Origin: Bog-756 sp963845485
Lineage (GTDB): Bacteria > Actinomycetota > Acidimicrobiia > Acidimicrobiales > RAAP-2
Assembly (NCBI GenBank): GCA_963845485.1
Contig: CAWJSI010000014.1
Span: 62,001 to 126,000, forward strand
Length of the DNA stretch: 64,000 bases
Reading direction: 5' to 3'
Below, piece after piece: positions 60,034 through 64,000 of this stretch. A model generated the notes under the pieces. It did no database searches. It was given only the letters and a program-made list of their open reading frames with translations, and was not told where the DNA came from. The position numbers and the translations under genes were made by a program. How positions within the stretch are numbered: position 1 is the first letter of the stretch; every line of letters begins with the position of its first letter.

Positions 60034-60321
60034 TTAGCCGACGCCGACGACGTAGCCCGATACAGGAGGCCGCACGTATTGCATAACGGAGTCCTGAGTC
60101 TGGCTACCCATCGAACGGAGCACCGCTGCGAGACCTCGGGAAGTCTCTGCAGAAGCGATCACTTCGCCTTTCAACAGAGCAACCCATAAGCCCTCATATC
60201 CAACCAAAACAGAGGGTCGGTGGGCAGGCGGGATCAGCCCGTCAACAGGTCTCCGAGCGATCGGCACTTCACCATCATCGTTCGGCCTCTGGAACCAACG
60301 CAACACCCTGGTGGAACCCAT
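60034..60321 (-). CDS. DUF5678-like small protein paired with the retropepsin-like protein
   Basis: 95 residues. The core YEGLWVALLKGEVIASAETS, followed by RGLAAVLRSMG, matches the general pattern of DUF5678 proteins (WVAL..GEV.AS....L...), and the ending VRPPVSGYVVGVG is distinctive. ATG 60321 has AGGAGG 9 bases upstream. Small proteins of this type are often adjacent to retropepsin-like genes in prokaryotes (recalled, not checked), suggesting a two-gene module. Function unknown. Confidence 0.6.
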   Translation of the reverse strand: MGSTRVLRWFQRPNDDGEVPIARRPVDGLIPPAHRPSVLVGYEGLWVALLKGEVIASAETSRGLAAVLRSMGSQTQDSVMQYVRPPVSGYVVGVG

Positions 60322-60364
60322 TTCTGCCGCCTCCTAACCACATTCGTGTAACTACTCTATTCGT

Positions 60365-60406
60365 ATTCGCGCGGTAAGTGTGTTTATTCGCGCGGAGTGC
60401 GCGAAT
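60365..60406. repeat. ATTCGCGC repeats upstream of the DUF5678/retropepsin pair
   Basis: ATTCGCGCGG occurs at 60365-60374 and 60386-60395, 21 bases (two helical turns) apart; an inverted ATTCGCGC follows at 60399-60406, forming a hairpin with the second copy. The cluster lies 44-85 bases before the ATG at 60321, so it is well placed as an operator. Being between integrase and tRNA, it could alternatively be integrase or excisionase arm sites. Confidence 0.5.
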
Positions 60407-60432
60407 CATTACTCTCCGGGGTTGAACCTTTA

Positions 60433-60460
60433 AGAGCGTCCCAAATGGGTGCGACGCTCT
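60433..60460 (-). terminator. hairpin after the integrase gene
   Basis: AGAGCGTC (60433-60440) and GACGCTCT (60453-60460) form a perfect 8-base stem with a 12-base loop, 22 bases beyond the integrase stop on the minus strand, followed by TTAAAGGTT. The likely role is to end integrase transcription before the DUF5678 promoter; an attachment-site role is possible. Confidence 0.5.
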
Positions 60461-60482
60461 ATTTGGCCATGGACCGAAATTC

Positions 60483-61589
60483 CTAAGCCGTTGCGGCAAA
60501 AGCCGTTGGCCGAAAGTGGTCTCCTATGGCGTCAGCGGCTAAACGGTCTGCTGCTGGTGACTGGCGGGCATAGATGCCGAGCGTGGTCGAAATGTCTGCG
60601 TGGCCCTGCCGGACTTGAGTGGTCTTTGGGTCGACACCGAGAGCCACCAGAGTCGTGGCATTGAGGGATCGAAGGTCGTGGAAGCGGAGGGAAGGAAGGC
60701 CCGCTCCATCGCAAGCGGACTTCCAGGCTCGTTGACGCCAATTGGAGTAGTGCAACGGTTTGCCGTCCCGATCGGCAAACAACAAATGATCAGAGTCATC
60801 GGAAGTTATGCATTTACGATCGAACAGGGACACGAGGTCTTCTGTGAGCTGAGGACTGATAGCGAAGGTCCGTCGGTGCTTGTTCTTGACTGGTGCCAAA
60901 TCACGCGACCGGTTGAGCTGCCTATCGATCGTCACTCTGCCGTGATTAAGGTCCACCCGGTCCGCAGTTAGTCCAGCAACCTCTCCCCATCGAAGCCCCC
61001 CTTCAACTCCGAGCCACATCATCGGTGCTAGGTCTTCTCCAAGTGCCAGGGCAACCTGAGAAAGCTCGGTACCGTCGAGAATCGGACGCTCTATGGCATC
61101 CACGATGGGCAGGGCAATGTCGACGCATGGGGACGAGGGAATCAACCGCTTCCTGACAGCGAATCCGAGAATCGCTGAGAGGACCGCATAGTGGCGGATT
61201 ACGGTGGAGGGCGCATACTTTGCACTCCATCGGTTGACTAGAGACTGCACGTCTTCATCAGTCAGTGTGCCGATGCGACGCTTGCCGATAACTGGCTCAA
61301 TATGGAGTCTGCAGATCGTAGCGTCACGCTCACAACTGCTCGCCACTTTCCCCCGCAGTTGACATGCCGCCCGCCAGTCGGCCGCTACATCCGTGAATGG
61401 ACGCTTAGCGTTGCGGGGCTTGGTCAGAATGCCCTCGATTGCATTGCCCTCGACCGTGTTCTTGTAGGCCAATGCTTCGTCATACCCAGTCACGGTGTGA
61501 CTCGATGTGGTGCCATCGTTGTTACGCCACCGGACCTTGTAGCGAGTTTTGCCACTAGGACCCTTGCCCTGTTTGATCATGTAAGCCAT
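60483..61589 (-). CDS. int: tyrosine-type site-specific integrase
   Basis: 368 residues: N-terminal arm-binding domain (KTRYKVRWRNNDG), SAM-like core-binding domain (about 65-150) and catalytic domain with R200 (GGLRWGEVAGL), K236 region (PVKNKHRRT), H304-x-x-R307 (FHDLR), H330 (GHADI) and the nucleophile Y340 (GIYAR), so it looks fully active. It lies about 1.1 kb from the tRNA-Ile 3' end, the probable attB. ATG 61589 or an ATG three codons in. GC is lower than in the chromosome to the left. Confidence 0.95.
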   Translation of the reverse strand: MAYMIKQGKGPSGKTRYKVRWRNNDGTTSSHTVTGYDEALAYKNTVEGNAIEGILTKPRNAKRPFTDVAADWRAACQLRGKVASSCERDATICRLHIEPVIGKRRIGTLTDEDVQSLVNRWSAKYAPSTVIRHYAVLSAILGFAVRKRLIPSSPCVDIALPIVDAIERPILDGTELSQVALALGEDLAPMMWLGVEGGLRWGEVAGLTADRVDLNHGRVTIDRQLNRSRDLAPVKNKHRRTFAISPQLTEDLVSLFDRKCITSDDSDHLLFADRDGKPLHYSNWRQRAWKSACDGAGLPSLRFHDLRSLNATTLVALGVDPKTTQVRQGHADISTTLGIYARQSPAADRLAADAIGDHFRPTAFAATA

Positions 61590-61711
61590 TGATACCTCGC
61601 TGTTTCATTGTTGGACACCGCGGCCCATCTCACGAGCCGCATTCTGAACGTCTGTTCCTACAGGCCAAATCTCTGATGAGCGCGAAGGAGGCCGTCAATG
61701 GCCCGTGCGAT

Positions 61712-62398
61712 TTATGCTTTTTCTGGCACAGCGACCCTGACCCGCTCAATGACTGATCGAACTGTGCTGGGGTACCAGCGTCGTCCTCCGTGGGCGGTGG
61801 CAATGCCGTCCGCATTGAGATCGCGAGCGATGCCAGAGAGGGAGCCGCCATGGTCGCGGGCATCGAGAATTCGGGCGACCACAAAGTCGGGGAGGACAAC
61901 AGGGCGCCCCAAAGTGATGCCAGCGGCCTTCTTGGCGGCCAGGGCGTCGCTGGTGCGTACCCCAATGGCCCGCCGCTCCCACTGGGCAACTGCCGCCATG
62001 ATGGTGGCAACGAGTTCTCCAGCGGGGCTGGTGGGGTCAAGTCCAAGGTCGAGTGCAACCAGCGCCCATCCCTCTCGCTGCCCTTGAGCCAACAGGTTGG
62101 CCGCGTCGATGACGGATCGTGTTGCGCGGTCCAGTTTCGCAACCACAAGGGCGCCAGCGGCACCCGTCGCAAGCAGGTCAAGGGCGTGGGCCATGCCGGG
62201 GCGGGAGAGGTTTTTGGCAGAGAATCCGGCGTCCTCCACCATCTCAACCAAAACCCAACCCTTTTGGTCGCAATGGCTCTGGATCGCAGCCCGCTGGCCG
62301 TCGAGGGACAGTCCGCTGTCGGCCTGCTCGGACGTGGATACTCGGATGTAGCCGACGACGGTCGTGGGGTCTGCTGTAGGTCGATTCCGCTTAGCCAT
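61712..62398 (-). CDS. serine recombinase (resolvase/invertase family)
   Basis: 228 residues. The catalytic domain begins VVGYIRVSTSEQADSGLSLD, with nucleophile S21; the KLDRATRSVID Arg pair and the long E-helix (AGELVATIMAAVAQWERRAIG) are present. A C-terminal helix-turn-helix (SLSGIARDLNADGIATAHGG; YPSTVRSVIERV) binds DNA. The size fits resolvases, not large phage serine integrases. It may resolve dimers or invert DNA within the element. ATG 62398. It is separated from integrase by 122 bases. Confidence 0.93.
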   Translation of the reverse strand: MAKRNRPTADPTTVVGYIRVSTSEQADSGLSLDGQRAAIQSHCDQKGWVLVEMVEDAGFSAKNLSRPGMAHALDLLATGAAGALVVAKLDRATRSVIDAANLLAQGQREGWALVALDLGLDPTSPAGELVATIMAAVAQWERRAIGVRTSDALAAKKAAGITLGRPVVLPDFVVARILDARDHGGSLSGIARDLNADGIATAHGGRRWYPSTVRSVIERVRVAVPEKA

Positions 62399-62453
62399 AG
62401 GGTCATCTTACACTAAACGACCGATTACTGTAAGTCTCTGATATCAATCCACG

Positions 62454-62609
62454 TCATTCTGGGGAGTCCGACCGAGGGGCCAAGGTCCGGAGCGTGATGA
62501 TCGCCCCTTCGAGTTGTGCGATCAGTTCAGGTGAAGCGTCCATGTCTCCAGCAGCAATGGTCTCCAACAGCCTTTCGAGGATCGCCGCAGCTTCGTCGGT
62601 CTCATTCAT
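62454..62609 (-). CDS. small protein of unknown function (51 aa)
   Basis: A short gene read directly on the minus strand: MNETDEAAAILERLLETIAA, then GDMDASPELIAQLEGAIITL and RTLAPRSDSPE. Mostly acidic and amphipathic, predicted helical. Its ATG at 62609 overlaps the TGA of the upstream gene (ATGA), strong evidence that it is translated. No family recognised; a small accessory or antitoxin-like role would be a guess. Confidence 0.6.
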   Translation of the reverse strand: MNETDEAAAILERLLETIAAGDMDASPELIAQLEGAIITLRTLAPRSDSPE

Positions 62610-63058
62610 CCTGTGACAACTAACGTTGGAATCGCCGAGTTAGGTGAAACGGTGGAATCGTCCAGGCCTGAGGTTTCAGGACGGCTCGGGGGAGGAGGTG
62701 GGTCAACGAACTGGGGTTTTGCTGCGTCTAGCCCCCATCGCTGCGCTATCCGCCTGCGTACATGCCGGAGGTGACGCAGAGCCAGCTTCGGCTCGCCGCC
62801 GATCTCTGCCTGAATCAGGTGTTGCAATCGATTAGTCACCACTTCATCCTCGTATCTACCAACGAACTCGGACGCAAGCGACTCCGCGTACTCTCCGATG
62901 CTCGTGGATGAACCAAAGCATTCTGGGTCTGAGAAGATCGCCTCCAGGTCGTCTAAAGCTTCTGCAATGCACTGGAGGCGGTGAAGATCTAGATCAGTTC
63001 TCACCACGGCGTCACCCCCGAGGGCGTAACGGGTCGAAGTGCCCTCATGCGCGAGCAC
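62606..63058 (-). CDS. hypothetical protein of the integrated element
   Basis: 150 residues, unrecognised. The first 115 residues look helical and charged (LHRLQCIAEALDDLEAIF; ESLASEFVGRYEDEVVTNRL; LALRHLRHVRRRIAQRWGLD). The last 30 are Pro/Ser-rich (PPPPPSRPETS). The start is GTG 63058, the only candidate that includes the helical part. Coupled by ATGA to the 51-residue gene downstream and 103 bases from the Rep-like gene upstream. Confidence 0.6.
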   Translation of the reverse strand: MLAHEGTSTRYALGGDAVVRTDLDLHRLQCIAEALDDLEAIFSDPECFGSSTSIGEYAESLASEFVGRYEDEVVTNRLQHLIQAEIGGEPKLALRHLRHVRRRIAQRWGLDAAKPQFVDPPPPPSRPETSGLDDSTVSPNSAIPTLVVTG

Positions 63059-63161
63059 AACTCCAACGCGGGTGTGAGTGCATTGGTTTTTCGGCCAAGG
63101 CCGCCCCTGTATTCGCCATGGGCTGGGCGACGAACGGCATGTGTCATGGAATGGCCCGCGA

Positions 63162-64000
63162 TCACGTCAACGCCCCGTCTGTCTCGTCAGGATTCAGCGT
63201 CGAGACAACCGTGGCAGTAGCCCAGTCCAAACGCTCAACAAGAGGGGAGTCACTTTCACTGACGAAGACCCCATCGGTGACCACGATGCCATGGGCCCTG
63301 ATGAAGTCCCTAAGCCTCTTTCGTGAATAATTAGTCGTGGGCCACACCCCGCTGCGAGCGAGACGGTCTAGGTCGAGGTAAATCCTCCCATTCATGGGGT
63401 CTGGTGAATTTGGGCCGCTCCATAGGTCAAGCGAACCGCGTCCGGTGAATACGGGAGTCCCCATCTGTGACCATGCCCAGCGATATTCAGCCAGTTCGGT
63501 AATGATCTCTGGGGTGAGGTCAGCGAATGTGCTGATGCCGAACCTTTTGAGTGGCCTCGATCGCACCTGGCACTCCCAGCGAATGCAACTGGTGCCGTCC
63601 AATCCCCCAGACTCCTGGTCCTTTCGATAAAGCCGCACCAGGTTCTCGTCACTACCCACTCTGAGCGACTGCAGCTCACCCGTCTTGCCATTGATTCGGA
63701 GCGCAGGGTCACCCTGATAACTCCGCTGAACCCTGGACAACCCAAGAATCAGCTGTGCTGGTTCCATCGACCCGTAGAAGTCCCGAGCGAGGTCGATCCG
63801 AGTGACTTGTGCGGACAGTAGATCGACAGTGGGGGCCGCATGTTGCGTGACAACGGACCAGACTCCTTCAGTCAGCAGAGCCGTTTGTTCCATCGTTGCC
63901 AGTCCGGTACCGAATGGATCAATGATTCGCGAAGGATTGAATTCGAATCCAGCCCCTGTCCTCTTCGCCTTGATGCACAGGGTGGTTCCATGATGCGGCA
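63162..64000 (-). CDS. putative replication initiator (Rep_trans-like), 5' end cut by window edge
   Basis: The minus-strand frame is open from the window edge to a stop at 63162, about 279 codons visible; an internal ATG at 63893 is not the start, since the frame continues upstream without a stop (HHGTTLCIKAKRTGAGFEFN). The segments VTRIDLARDFYG, ENLVRLYRKDQES, IRWECQVRSRPLKRFG and ELAEYRWAW recall rolling-circle type plasmid/phage replication initiators of the Rep_trans family, where RIDLAVDF and IRWE-like strands frame the active site. I did not locate the catalytic Tyr with confidence. An initiator fits an integrated plasmid-like element. Confidence 0.5.
   Translation of the reverse strand, partial: PHHGTTLCIKAKRTGAGFEFNPSRIIDPFGTGLATMEQTALLTEGVWSVVTQHAAPTVDLLSAQVTRIDLARDFYGSMEPAQLILGLSRVQRSYQGDPALRINGKTGELQSLRVGSDENLVRLYRKDQESGGLDGTSCIRWECQVRSRPLKRFGISTFADLTPEIITELAEYRWAWSQMGTPVFTGRGSLDLWSGPNSPDPMNGRIYLDLDRLARSGVWPTTNYSRKRLRDFIRAHGIVVTDGVFVSESDSPLVERLDWATATVVSTLNPDETDGALT

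Larger units (their letters stand above)
59395..64000. mobile_element. integrated element next to tRNA-Ile (right end outside window)
   Basis: From the tRNA 3' end to the window edge the genes change character: all are on the minus strand, less GC-rich, mostly unknown, and include a tyrosine integrase, a serine recombinase and a Rep_trans-like initiator. Tyrosine integrases commonly use tRNA 3' ends as attB. I found no second copy of the tRNA 3' end (TTCGATTCCAGCTAGCCCC) in the window, so the second att site should lie to the right of base 64000. The set resembles an integrative, possibly conjugative or mobilisable element, but no transfer gene is visible. Confidence 0.75.

Noticed and set aside
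62407..62434. CTTAC ... GTAAG inverted repeat before the serine recombinase gene
   Set aside because: Five-base arms with an 18-base spacer are expected by chance; kept only as a weak operator idea.
59412..64000. Search for the second attachment site (repeat of the tRNA-Ile 3' end)
   Set aside because: No second copy seen by eye; it probably lies beyond the window.
1..64000. CRISPR arrays, rRNA genes, insertion-sequence transposases, inteins in dnaB or gyrB
   Set aside because: No regularly spaced identical repeats, rRNA-like sequence, transposase motifs or intein blocks were found.

Overview
The window is one continuous stretch of a high-GC Actinomycetota chromosome that carries the replication origin. 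The gene order pcnA - DUF6049 protein - murJ - trxB - trxA - cwlM - parB - parA - rsmG - jag - yidC - yidD - rnpA - rpmH - dnaA - dnaN - recF - DUF721 - gyrB - gyrA is the actinobacterial (mycobacteria-like) oriC neighbourhood. The F420-type oxidoreductase, the DUF5318/PadR/ino1 trio and the GTTCACC-type PHO boxes also fit Actinomycetota. Several familiar mycobacterial members (mutT4, sigM, intein-bearing dnaB) are absent or replaced, so a deep-branching class such as Acidimicrobiia is my inference, not something the sequence proves. Most of the window looks about 65-70% GC by eye; the parA-to-dnaN stretch and the right-hand element are clearly lower.

Left part (1-12,960): the end of pgi; an OmpR-family regulator whose receiver lacks the phospho-acceptor Asp; a fluoride riboswitch controlling two overlapping crcB genes; an intact PhoP/RegX3-like regulator; the pstSCAB phosphate transporter on the opposite strand with a four-unit PHO box upstream of pstS; a K+ channel flanked by two RCK modules; and lon.

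Middle part (13,002-33,216): a metabolic region with two alpha/beta hydrolases, an LLM (F420-type) oxidoreductase, a CoA-transferase, an EEP hydrolase, a dienelactone hydrolase, a methyltransferase/LysR divergent pair and a Nudix hydrolase. Next comes the ribosomal/replication operon rpsF-ssb-rpsR-rplI-dnaB, where rpsR has an apparent tail frameshift. It is followed by panB, a DHA2 drug exporter, an SDR, a three-gene catabolic-looking operon behind a KstR-like palindrome, and DUF5318 / PadR / ino1 with a tandem GATATATC operator candidate.

Origin region (33,231-59,411): pcnA diverges from a cell-envelope and redox run (DUF6049, murJ, degV, small membrane protein, trxB, trxA, cwlM-like pseudo-amidase). 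The segregation block parB-parA has two inverted parS sites. The translation/membrane block rsmG, jag, yidC, yidD, rnpA, rpmH is transcribed away from dnaA. dnaA-oriC-dnaN-recF-DUF721-gyrB-gyrA run rightward and end at tRNA-Ile(GAT).

Right part (59,412-64,000): an integrated element abutting the tRNA-Ile gene, with a tyrosine integrase, a serine recombinase, a retropepsin-like protein paired with a DUF5678-like protein, two small coupled unknown genes and a Rep_trans-like replication initiator cut by the window edge. The left boundary is seen; the other end lies outside the window.
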